In this document: in pieces, positions 21,498 through 30,195 of the stretch | Layout of the letters: every line of letters starts with the position of its first letter | How positions within the stretch are numbered: the stretch's first letter is position 1 | Source: Evernia prunastri | Taxonomy: Eukaryota > Ascomycota > Lecanoromycetes > Lecanorales > Parmeliaceae | Reading direction: 5' to 3' | Assembly: GCA_003184365.1 (NCBI GenBank) | Contig: NKYR01000224.1 | Location: 1-30,195 of the forward strand | Length of the DNA: 30,195 bases | Translations under genes and position numbers: made by a program | The notes under the pieces: generated by a model | The model's input: the letters and a program-made list of their open reading frames with translations, nothing else | The model's database searches: none | Told to the model about the DNA's origin: nothing

Positions 21498-22433
21498 ATG
21501 TTCACTCCAACCAGCAAACAATGGAAAAGAATCCTCCGTCTCACGCCTGTTGTGTTGGGAACCCTGCTGCTTTTAACGCTCGTGGACTCCATTCTCGCGG
21601 TTACTTACGCTGCCCAACTGTACGACGCTCCGCTTGACGAAAGTAATCCGGAGTATCCCCAAGCCAAGCATTGGTCTATTGCGTAAGCATTCCCTACACA
21701 ATGTCGTATGGCCTTTGATTTCGCAAGTCCCAAAACATCGAATAAGTTTTCCTTTGAACCCGTTTGGCCTTTACTCTAACTACAACTCCACTAACGACCC
21801 AAACAGCTGGTTCATATTTTACTCCGGCTTCTTCCCCCTCCTTAGCTTCATTCACGCCTCTCTCGACGTCATCTGTTTTTTCATCGCACAGCTCAACCCT
21901 TTCTGCAGTCTAATGGTCGCCGTTCTTCTCTCCATAGGCTGGATCATCCAGGTGTGCTTCTGGTGTCATTGCGACTACGCGCCAGATTCCAACACCTGCT
22001 ATCAGTACTACATCACGGGTAGTGAGGGTTCTCAGGAAGGGGGTAGCCTGTATGGTGTCTCTGATGGAGTCACGGCTGTAAAGGTGGTTTTGGGCCTGGT
22101 AGTGCTTACTCTGTGAGTCTAATGCCCCTGTCAAACGTAGTCGCAGTCTGTCAGCTTGCTTGTGATCTATGCACCTAGCAAGGTTCTTTGAATTGTCTGA
22201 GGCTGATTGCGTCCAGGTATCTCATGTACGCAGCTTTAGCGGCCCTCGCATTGCAGAAGACGAGAAGACCAGATCACATCAGACTAGCCGGCGACGAAGA
22301 GCGGGAGCCTGAGTCGCAAGACCTTGAAGAGCAAGAGGATCCTTACTCGACGGAGTACAGACAGATAATTTCTCATTCACTCAAGCATCCAGAGAGTCAA
22401 AGCAGCTTCTGGCGAATCGGTACGGCCATGTGA
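21498..22433 (+). CDS. Four-helix membrane protein of unknown function, 235 aa
   Basis: Exons 21498-21682, 21807-22112 and 22217-22433. Intron 1 (124 bp) has GTAAGC, a perfect CTAAC branch site at 21791-21795 and ACAG. Intron 2 (104 bp) has GTGAGT and a CTGAT branch. Both are phase 2. Four hydrophobic segments follow: about 20 residues from LTPVVLG, WFIFYSGFFPLLSFIH, LMVAVLLSIGWIIQVCFW, and VKVVLGLVVLTLYLMYAALA. The soluble loop between helices 3 and 4 has several cysteines (CFWCHCDY, NTCYQYY). The C-terminal tail is acidic and cytosolic by charge (DEEREPESQDLEEQED). The topology resembles MARVEL-like fungal membrane proteins, but no diagnostic motif was seen. The Met at 21498 has A at -3 and is preferred over one at 21441, which would add 19 residues. 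Confidence 0.8.
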
Positions 22434-23495
22434 GCCCGTTTCCATTGGCAGTGCAGATTGCTCCAGTCTCATCAATCGTACATGCGGGTTTTCCTCCAAT
22501 GCTGGCTGTACTCTATACATGATCCTCTTACCTGTCAAGACCGCACTTTCTCGACGCATTAGATAGCCAATTGTCAATAACGACACTAAGTCTTTCAGGA
22601 TGAATGGTGCAGCATCACCAAGGCGCTCTACAGCTACCTACCCTCTAGTTTACACCTGAAGCGCTTTGCTTTGCATGGATCGTACCGCGTGATCCACCAG
22701 ATGATTGAAGCACGTTGATTTCTACTCCCACTTCCCAGTGATGTGACCAAAAAAAGGCAACAAACTAGTTCTGGCAAAGGCCGCCCCCCAATGGTCCCGT
22801 TGATGGTCGAGTCTGAGCAGTATCAGATTGTCAATGCGTGAAAGAATACTTGATAGTCTCGCCTTCGACCGTGAAATAACACATTCATAGATTCCGAGCA
22901 GGATCTTTGGGACGTGACGTATCTCAACCCCCATTAAGCGCTTCTTGCATCCCAGTAGTATTCCGATTAGATCAGAAATCAAGCAAAAACCCCTTCGGGT
23001 TCCTCCCATACTGCTTTATGCACATATCAACCTGATTATCAATACATCTCTCTCACCAACCGCATTCGTGTTTCCCGCATCTCTTCATTTTAAACCTTTG
23101 TTCCTTACATCTCCGTATCTAGACGATGATTCATCATTTATATACGCTGACTTGCCGCCTGTGGGTCCTCTATCAGCCCTCTGGGAACATTGATTATGCA
23201 TTATAGGAAGACGGATTCCTTTGTATCCTTAGGGCGTCCCCCAGAAGTATTTGAAATCGAGTAGTACATAGGAAACCATATCTGGGGCACTATATGTTGA
23301 AAGATATTCAGATTTGGAAGAATGGTGTGTGTAGGATGGATTGTGTTGATAAGTATCTAGGTACTGCAGTTACTGCTATGAGACCAATCACTAGTTATTG
23401 TATTTTTATGTGATGTCTAAAGAAGAAGGAATCTATGTACAAGAAAGGGTCTTCATATATCAATGTACTAGGCCGAAAGAGTACTAACGATAGCG
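22434..23495. other. Intergenic, nothing assignable
   Basis: Short frames such as minus 22722-23009 and plus 22945-23193 have no motifs. Composition becomes more AT-rich to the right. Confidence 0.45.
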
Positions 23496-23533
23496 AGTGT
23501 TGAAACGTTCGAGTGTTGAATCGTTTCAACACT
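23496..23533. repeat. Perfect 12-bp inverted repeat with 14-base loop
   Basis: AGTGTTGAAACG at 23496-23507 is followed by its exact reverse complement at 23522-23533. The loop holds a partial third copy (GAGTGTTGAA). It lies near the left edge of the AT-rich island. The role is unknown; it could be a hairpin or a remnant of a small inverted-repeat element. Confidence 0.6.
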
Positions 23534-23786
23534 GACAAAAACCGAAAAAGTGAGGCTATTTGTATGCTATTAAATATTCCTTCTCCGCAGTGCTCTTCAT
23601 AACTGCAATTGCTTTTTCTTGCTGCAGTGAACGTAAATCTAATTATATTAGACGTATTTCTGATAGCAATGAGAGAAATATGAACCATCATTAATCAATA
23701 TCTCTTTTTATTTATTCTTTCAGATTTAGATCTAGTCGATTTGTATTTATTAGTTCTTGCAATGTATCGTATACTTTATTCTTCGT

Positions 23787-23971
23787 TGTCAGAGAACGAG
23801 GCTTGATAAGAGGAATCTCATTCTCTATGGCTAGGACTAAGGTAAAGGCCAAGACGAAAGATTAGGAAACAAGAAAGAACGGGGGATGCGAGCAGCCCTT
23901 AAGGGGCTATCGCCTAGATCGTCGGCTATCGCATAGATTAACCTGACTAGACTGAGATCCACACCATGACA
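23787..23971 (-). repeat. Left LTR, 185 bp, complete
   Basis: Starts TGTCAGAGAACG and ends CCACACCATGACA on the plus strand. Over the 177 bases present in both copies it is identical to the right LTR, implying a recent insertion or a single-copy sequence assembled twice. Confidence 0.75.
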
Positions 23972-24014
23972 AGAGGCCTTCTCCTACATATCAGCCTTAT
24001 GCCATGTAGATATT

Positions 24015-24015
24015 N
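24015..24015. other. Assembly gap (single N) inside the LTR element
   Basis: One N separates the 43-bp internal stub from the right LTR, which lacks its first 8 bases. The gap probably stands for the whole internal region of the retrotransposon. Confidence 0.8.
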
Positions 24016-24192
24016 AACGAGGCTTGATAAGAGGAATCTCATTCTCTATGGCTAGGACTAAGGTAAAGGCCAAGACGAAAGATTAGGAAACAAGAAAGAA
24101 CGGGGGATGCGAGCAGCCCTTAAGGGGCTATCGCCTAGATCGTCGGCTATCGCATAGATTAACCTGACTAGACTGAGATCCACACCATGACA
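24016..24192 (-). repeat. Right LTR, 177 of 185 bp present
   Basis: Exact copy of 23795-23971. It is cut at its left end by the N and followed by the TTCGT target duplication at 24193-24197. Confidence 0.75.
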
Positions 24193-26311
24193 TTCGTCAT
24201 TACATCGACTGAATTCTTATCTTCTTTTATTTAGAGAATCTCGATAATCTCTCGTCGTTTATAGAACTATCTTAGATATAGAATATCTATCATCAATCTC
24301 TTCTTCTAAGTCGTCTCTAGCTTGATAAGATATTCGTATAGAGATTTTGAATCTATATATATCGAAAGAGATATCTTTTTCTGAGAAGTATTAGAAAAGA
24401 TTTGATCTAAAATAAACTTTACGATAGTTATAACGTCGAATTTCAGAAACAGAGCGTAAAGCTCGAAGATTAATACGCTTCTGATGACTCGACGATATTT
24501 GATTAACTGTTAATAAATAATATTTATATTGTTTTAAACGTTAGTTAAAACGATAATATATTCGATTTAAAAGAAAAGGTCTTTATTGTTAGCAAATAAA
24601 AAGTCGATAAAGATCACGATTCTTAGAATTATTATATCTAATTTGACGAAAATAAGCTTATTTGTCTTTATTTATTAGAACAGATAGCGATTTAAATATT
24701 AAACGTCTTCGTAAATAGATTTTATTATCTAAATAGCGTAGAATAAAGCAAATACGATCTGAAATTGAGAGACAGTGACGATATATACTTTTCGAGCTCT
24801 TTGAGCGATATATTGTTTCTTCGTAAATAACTTTAAAAGTAGTTAAATCTTTTTCGCTTACTTGATTTGATTGATTTTTATACTATTTTCGAGAATAATA
24901 ACGAATTCATTGAATTTTATAGACTATTCTAAAATAAGTTTCTCATATGATCTAGCAACTAGTTTAGCGATATGTAGTTTTCGTAATTTCACGTTTATAA
25001 ACTAAATAGCATCAGCAATAAGAGAGTTATTAATCTGTAAGTTAATAATTGCTATTATATTGTCGTTGAATAATAGATAGATGTCGAATATAGACGAAGT
25101 TATTCTTAGCTTCTTCATATAATGCTTATAATATATCTAAAATTAGTGAATATTGAACTCGACGATTTTATAGAGTGAGAGAATAATACGAAGAATAATT
25201 CTCGTCGATAATTTCATTTCTACTGAAACTAGAATAGAGACATCTCTAGTCAGCTCGAAGCGAGATTACGTATATATCTAAATTATATCGCGAAGATATA
25301 ACGATAGCTGTAAAATAACTAAAAATAGAGTAATAATTAATCGTTAACTAGTTCGTTGAATGATAGGAGTCTGAGTGAGAATCTTATACTTCTTCGAGTT
25401 ATTAAATGCTTACATTACTAGTCGTAACTTCTCGAAGATCTTCTCAATATTCTCGTTCTTAACTTAATTTATAAAACGATTATCGAATATTCGTGCTTTT
25501 TCGAGAACGTCTTCGATACTTATAATCTCGAATACTTTTTTTTTAAGTAGTTTATTTAATTCTTTTAGTTGAGATGTCTGAAAATTTAATAGAAGTAATA
25601 TAAACTTGAATATATAGACGATAATGTCAGCTGAGTTCTAAAAACGTAAAGGAACATATCGATTTCGAGTAGAGTTACGACGAAGTGATATATTTTCTAA
25701 AGTATTGAAAAAGTTTTGACTATCGTTATAAACTAACTAAATATCGTTTGATTTTAAAAAATCTTATTCGAAAGATTTAGAAGAATTCTAATCGAAAGAC
25801 TTATTTTAAGTGTTCGATTCTTCTAAATATGATTTAACGATAGTAACTCGAAAGTCTATAGAGTTATTAAGTAATTCGACGATATATATCTCTCGAGAAG
25901 TAACTAGTAATTTATATAATTTAATTTACTTCTTTTGATACGTTCTTCACACTAATATCGAGAAATCAATTAAAATATTATATATTTTTATAGTCTGAGA
26001 ATCGTTTCGTTAATATAGAGCGTTATTGGGTTATCTTTTAGCATAAATTTTTACAACTTCGATTATAGCTATTTTAATAATCTTTGCTCTCTCAGTAATA
26101 GATAAAGTCGCTATATCGTCGTTCGTAATACGAGAAAAGATTTCAAAAATTAGCAATATAGAAACGAGATTATTATATTCGACTGTATCGTTAATAGTCT
26201 TAACAGTTATTTGCAGACGAATTTTCTTTTCAATGATTTGATTCTTTAGCTCGATAGTAATAATTAAATATACACGTCTCAATGAAACGTGATATCGTTT
26301 TATCAGATCGA

Positions 26312-27458
26312 TACAATAGACTTTTTTTTTAATTAATCCCCACCCGAGGTTTTGCCGCAAAACGCGTATTTCGCGACTTTCTCACCAAAACCATTCAAAT
26401 ACCTACATTATTATGGGACGTACCAAGGGCGCAATAGACCTTCCGGAGGCCAAACGAGGGGCCCTGATAGAGCTTAAGAAGGAGAATCATACATCCAATC
26501 GTCAGCTTGCAAGGCAGTACCATTGCGATAAGAAAACAGTGGCAAATGTTCTCAAACGCGCCGGAGACGCGCAAAAGGAGAATATTAACCCATTATCTTC
26601 AGAGGCCCACCAACGACGTCCTCAATCAGGAAGACCTCTAGCAATTAACGAGAGGCAGCAACGGCAGCTAGTCAGACATGCCACTAAGAACAAATTCCAA
26701 CGTCGCAAGCCCTGGGTCAGAATTGCTCGAGAACTTGGGATTATGGCCTCTAAGTCAGCTATCAACTCTGCGTTTGTTCGGGCTGGATATGGTCGATACC
26801 CACCTCGTCACAAGCCTTTGTTGACACCGGAAATGAAAGAGGAACGTCTTGAGTTCGTAACGGAGTGGGGACCGAAGCTGGAAGGGAAAGAACATATAAT
26901 TGTGCACACTGATGAGACTTCGGTGCGGGTGGGCGAATCTCGGGGACAGATCTGGGTGACTAGGCTTCAGGATGAGGCCTACCACAAGGACTGCGTGGAT
27001 GTACGATACCGTGGATATACGGAGCTTATGTTTTGGGCTGCGTACATGTCTGAAACGAAGGGCCCGAGCTATATGTTTGGCAAGGAGACAGCGGCGGAGA
27101 AAGAGGCTGCTAAAGAGGATCTAGCAGATCGAAATGCTGATATCGATGCTCAACAACAAATCGTACGAGAGCAGTTCCTTGCTGAGCAGGCTAAGAAACC
27201 GAAAAGTCGACGTCTTAAACGGATTCCAAAGGTTGAAGGTGTCCGATATGAGCGGAACAAAAATTCCCGAGGAGGGATTGATTAGTATCGCTATCAAACA
27301 TACGTGCTATTGCCCCGATTGATCCCGTTCATTAAGGAAGTTATTGAGAAGTATGGCGAATGCTATCTCGTTCAAGATGGCGCTCCGTCTCATAATGCGT
27401 GGCAACAGAATGAGCTTTTGGAGATTGAGGGGCTAACTGTTCTTCCTTGGTCTGGCAA
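26312..27458 (+). mobile_element. Tc1/mariner element, piece A (left end to mid-transposase)
   Basis: The element starts at 26314 after a TA target dinucleotide (26312-26313). Its 28-bp terminal inverted repeat (26314-26341, CAATAGACTTTTTTTTTT then AATTAATCCCC) matches the reverse complement of the right ends at 28378-28405 and 29196-29223 with two differences. The transposase starts at 26413. Piece A ends at the N at 27459, within the sequence just before the catalytic glutamate. Combined with pieces B and C the full element would be about 1.5 kb. Between the repeat and the ATG lie two small palindromes (GTTTTGCCGCAAAAC and CGCGTATTTCGCG), possible transposase-binding sites. Confidence 0.9.
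26413..27285 (+). pseudogene. Tc1/mariner transposase, copy A, premature TAG
   Basis: DDE transposase that cuts and pastes the element. Residues 11-55 form a helix-turn-helix typical of Tc1/pogo N-termini, followed by a second DNA-binding region (RRPQSGRPLA, then about 80-125). The first catalytic aspartate is D167 in HTDETS. Residues about 225-285 are an unusually charged, coiled-coil-like insertion rich in Ala, Glu and Lys. The frame is cut by TAG at 27283-27285 where copy B has a Trp codon, then continues openly downstream (27304 on) to the second aspartate in VQDGAPSHNA before the N. TGG to TAG is a CpA to TpA change on the minus strand, the preferred RIP target. Confidence 0.9.
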
Positions 27459-27459
27459 N
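27459..27459. other. Assembly gap (single N) inside the transposase
   Basis: After the N the sequence jumps back: 27460-28043 repeats 26875-27458 (584 bases) with five substitutions. Piece A thus ends exactly where its overlap with piece B ends, as expected of two unmerged contigs. Confidence 0.8.
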
Positions 27460-28407
27460 AAGCTGGAAGGGAAAGAACATATAATTGTGCACACTGATGA
27501 GACTTCGGTGCGGGTGGGCGAATCTCGGGGACAGATCTGGGTGACTAGGCTTCAGGATGAGGCCTACCACAAGGACTGCGTGGATGTACGATACCGTGGA
27601 TATACGGAGCTTATGTTTTGGGCTGCGTACATGTCTGAAACGAAGGGCCCGAGCTATATGTTTGGCAAGGAGACAGCGGCGGAGAAAGAGGCTGCTAAAG
27701 AGGATCTAGCAGATCGAAATGCTGATATCGATGCTCAACAACAAATTGTACGAGAGCAGTTCCTTGCTGAGCAGGCTAAGAAACCGAAAAGTCGACGTCT
27801 TAAACGGATTCCAAAGGTTGAAGGTGTTCGATATGAGCGGAACAAAAATTCCCGAGGAGGGATTGATTGGTATCGCTATCAAACATACGTGCTATTGCCC
27901 CGATTGATCCCGTTCATTAAGGAAGTTATTGAGAAGTATGGCGAATGCTATCTCGTTCAAGATGGCGCTCCGTCTCATAATGCGTGGCAACAGAATGAGC
28001 TTTTGGAGATTGAGGGGCTAACTGTTCTTCTTTGGCCTGGCAACTCTCCGGATCTAAATCAGATTGAGCCCTGTTGGTACCATTTGAAGCAGTACATCTC
28101 GAAGCAACCGTATCCTCCAACTACGAAAGAGTCTACGATTAAGGCCTGGGACGTTGCGTGGCGCAATTTGGAGCAGGAAAGAATAGGGAAGTGGTATGGG
28201 AAGATGAGGGCACGAATGGAGCGTGTGATTTTGGCTAAAGGAGATAATAAATTTCATGGCTAGCCATCTTATAGAGCATCATTTATTTGATCATTTAGAT
28301 CATTCTAACGTTATTTAGATGTGTGGTTGTTGCGAAATAAAAATAATTAATATGGGTAGGATTTTGATTTTCTGGCCGGGGATTAATTTAAAAAAAAGTC
28401 TGTTGTA
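27460..28407 (+). mobile_element. Tc1/mariner element, piece B (mid-transposase to right end)
   Basis: Starts inside the transposase at the codon for K155 and carries the rest of the gene, which is open to the stop at 28261-28263. It includes the Trp codon at 27868-27870 (TAG in A and C), D322 in VQDGAPSHNA and E357 in SPDLNQIEPCW. Thirty-four residues separate these, so the family is DD34E. The right inverted repeat is 28378-28405 and is followed by TA (28406-28407). Full-length transposase by this frame would be 421 residues. The 42 bases of flank after the TA (28408-28449) are the same as after piece C. Confidence 0.9.
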
Positions 28408-28449
28408 GAATCAGCGATCTCGATTAATACGCATTTTGTCTAAATGCTT

Positions 28450-28450
28450 N
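28450..28450. other. Assembly gap (single N) between pieces B and C
   Basis: After the N, 28451-29267 repeats 27633-28449 (817 bases) apart from five transitions, including the non-element flank at its end. Piece B therefore ends exactly at the end of its overlap with piece C. Confidence 0.8.
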
Positions 28451-29225
28451 GTCTGAAACGAAGGGCCCGAGCTATATGTTTGGCAAGGAGACAGCGGCGG
28501 AGAAAGAGGCTGCTAAAGAGGATCTAGCAGATCGAAATGCTGATATCGATGCTCAACAACAAATCGTACGAGAGCAGTTCCTTGCTGAGCAGGCTAAGAA
28601 ACCGAAAAGTCGACGTCTTAAACGGATTCCAAAGGTTGAAGGTGTCCGATATGAGCGGAACAAAAATTCCCGAGGAGGGATTGATTAGTATCGCTATCAA
28701 ACATACGTGCTATTGCCCCGATTGATCCCGTTCATTAAGGAAGTTATTGAGAAGTATGGCGAATGCTATCTCGTTCAAGATGGCGCTCCGTCTCATAATG
28801 CGTGGCAACAGAATGAGCTTTTGGAGATTGAGGGGCTAACTGTTCTTCCTTGGTCTGGCAACTCTCCGGATCTAAATCAGATTGAGCCCTGTTGGTACCA
28901 TTTGAAGCAGTACATCTCGAAGCAACCGTATCCTCCAACTACGAAAGAGTCTACGATTAAGGCCTGGGACGTTGCGTGGCGCAATTTGGAGCAGGAAAGA
29001 ATAGGGAAGTGGTATGGGAAGATGAGGGCACGAATGGAGCGTGTGATTTTGGCTAAAGGAGATAATAAATTTCATGGCTAGCCATCTTATAGAGCATCAT
29101 TTATTTGATCATTTAGATCATTCTAACGTTATTTAGATGTGTGGTTGTTGCGAAATAAAAATAATTAATATGGGTAGGATTTTGATTTTCTGGCCGGGGA
29201 TTAATTTAAAAAAAAGTCTGTTGTA
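28451..29225 (+). mobile_element. Tc1/mariner element, piece C (3' part of transposase to right end)
   Basis: Begins in the codons for SETKGPSYMF, carries the same TAG as copy A (28686-28688), then the second aspartate and the glutamate of the catalytic triad, and the stop at 29079-29081. The right inverted repeat is at 29196-29223, followed by TA at 29224-29225. At the five sites where A and B differ, C has the A bases. Unlike B it continues into unique AT-rich flank beyond 29267. Confidence 0.9.
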
Positions 29226-30121
29226 GAATCAGCGATCTCGATTAATACGCATTTTGTCTAAATGCTTAGAGTTTTAACATTTTATCGAAATTCGATACTA
29301 TCGAAGTTAATCTCAGCGTTATAAATAATAATATCGAGAGATTCGATATATATATCTATCTAGTATAGTCCAAGTATATTTTATGTGTCAGAGACGATTA
29401 TATTCATTAGTTAGCGAGCGATCTAAAAAGAAATTTTCTCGTCAACGACTTAAAGAACTAAATTGTCGTCAATATAAAAAATATCGACAACAATTATATA
29501 ATTAAAATAATTATTATTCTCGTCTTTTAATGAGAGTTTAAAAGGATTTAAAAATCGAGAGTATTTTTGACAAAAAGTGTAAAAATCGATAATTCGCTAA
29601 ATTATAGAACGATGTTCGAAATTATTGTAATTAGCTTTTTTCAGAATACGAACGAGTTTACTAACTGAAAAATAATCGAATCGACGATATAGTTAACGTA
29701 ACTCGATATTAGTTAGATAGTTAATCGATAAAGAATCTTATATTAGAAAGAGATGTTCGTAAAAACGAACGATTAAGACTATAAATTCGTTTTTCAAGAC
29801 GATTTGATCTTTGAGATTATTTAGATAGATTTCTAATTTATTTATATCTTAAAGACAGAGTAGAAATAAAATATTAATTTGCATTATATGAAAATTAACT
29901 CGATTAACAGACGAATTCACGAAGAGTTTTCTTATTAATACTATTATTTCAATTTCGAAGTAAGCGATAATACTATTAGCAGTAATAATATCTAGTTGCG
30001 TATTGAAGTCTTTTATATATACTTTTACTTACTTGAATATCTTACATAGAATAATATATGAACTTTAATTAGGTCGATAATAACAACGTCGATCGGAACT
30101 TAAAAGATATATTATTTACTA
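29226..30121. other. Right AT-rich flank of the Tc1/mariner insertion
   Basis: RIP-type sequence with no gene. It continues the host island interrupted by the transposon. Confidence 0.6.
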
Positions 30122-30195
30122 CTTAGAGGCGAGAATCAGCAATGAGGGGAGACGTCGCAGTCGACGGCGAAAATGGCAGCGGCGACGCGGCGGAG
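30122..30195. other. GC-rich right edge, start of a different region
   Basis: Composition changes abruptly from AT-rich to GC-rich (GCGGCGACGCGGCGG at the end). It is too short to assign. It may be the beginning of a gene or a repeat outside the window. Confidence 0.4.

Larger units (their letters stand above)
23782..24197 (-). mobile_element. LTR retrotransposon with interior collapsed at an assembly gap
   Basis: Two long terminal repeats flank a 43-bp stub plus a single N. Each LTR ends TGTCA...TGACA, a proper TG...CA border. TTCGT is present both immediately before the left LTR (23782-23786) and immediately after the right LTR (24193-24197), a 5-bp target-site duplication. The 43 bases next to the left LTR read on the minus strand as a purine-rich GTAGGAGAAGG stretch near the LTR, like a polypurine tract, which suggests the element lies on the minus strand; this orientation is tentative. 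Coding genes of the element (gag-pol) are absent here, presumably hidden in the gap. Short LTRs with a 5-bp duplication fit copia-type elements. Confidence 0.75.
23690..30121. repeat. AT-rich, CpA-poor island (RIP-type), carrying later insertions
   Basis: Outside the two transposons (23690-23786, 24198-26311, 29226-30121) the sequence is very AT-rich, dominated by TA, AAT and CGA words, with CA/TG dinucleotides visibly scarce and stops in all frames. This is the expected outcome of repeat-induced point mutation, which converts CpA to TpA in duplicated DNA. The original repeat can no longer be identified by eye. The one longer open frame (minus 26031-26360) is an AT-rich artefact with no motif. 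The transposons inside the island are not AT-rich, so they came later. Confidence 0.75.

Noticed and set aside
23795..24192. 177-bp direct repeat as a simple contig-overlap artefact like those at 27459 and 28450
   Set aside because: The left copy is followed by 43 bases absent after the right copy, and both outer borders carry the same TTCGT. This fits LTRs, not an unmerged overlap.
26031..26360. Minus-strand 109-codon open frame in the AT-rich island
   Set aside because: It has an AT-rich low-complexity composition (I, K, N, T), overlaps the transposon's inverted repeat and has no motif.

Overview
The window is the left end of a chromosome from a filamentous ascomycete (Pezizomycotina). The evidence is a terminal CCCTAA array, short introns with GTRAGT donors and CTAAC/CTGAC-like branch sites, fungus-specific families (HET domain, Zn2Cys6 regulator, PTR2 transporter), and an AT-rich, CpA-poor block typical of repeat-induced point mutation (RIP). 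I cannot place it below that level. No tRNA, rRNA or CRISPR array was recognised, though my RNA scan was by eye only.

Layout. 1-111 is telomere. Read on the minus strand, 905 to the telomere is the 5' part of a HET-domain gene that runs into the telomere repeats with no stop, so a chromosome break and telomere addition removed its 3' half. 906-3780 is subtelomeric spacer with a degenerate ~41-bp tandem repeat and one small possible membrane protein. 3781-5308 (minus) is an SRPK-like kinase pseudogene that has lost the segment between the hinge and the catalytic loop. About 5634-6060 (plus) is a relic of a non-reducing polyketide synthase product-template domain. 6634-8626 (minus) is an intact three-exon PTR2 peptide transporter. 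10400-12850 holds degraded, mostly unassignable sequence. 13048-14375 (minus) is a ruined cytochrome P450 that lacks both the ExxR glutamate and the heme cysteine. 16171-16794 (plus) is an intact 207-aa protein with an N-myristoylation signal. 17947-19613 (plus) is a four-exon Zn2Cys6 transcription factor. 20121-20788 (minus) is a three-exon gene of unknown function, and 21498-22433 (plus) is a three-exon four-helix membrane protein.

From about 23690 to 30121 the DNA is an AT-rich RIP-type island that was invaded later by two elements. The first is an LTR retrotransposon with identical 185-bp LTRs and a TTCGT target duplication; its interior is collapsed into an assembly gap. The second is a ~1.5-kb Tc1/mariner element with a DD34E transposase, shown here as three overlapping pieces separated by single Ns. 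The second and third pieces share the same flanking DNA beyond the element, so the triplication is probably an assembly artefact. GC-rich DNA resumes at about 30122.

Functionally this is a gene graveyard with a few survivors. A HET gene, a kinase, a PKS, a P450 and possibly a terpene cyclase are broken. The transporter, the regulator and three small or unknown proteins look intact. The PKS and P450 relics and the Zn2Cys6 regulator may be remains of one or more secondary-metabolite clusters; that is inference. I saw no convincing novel multi-gene system.
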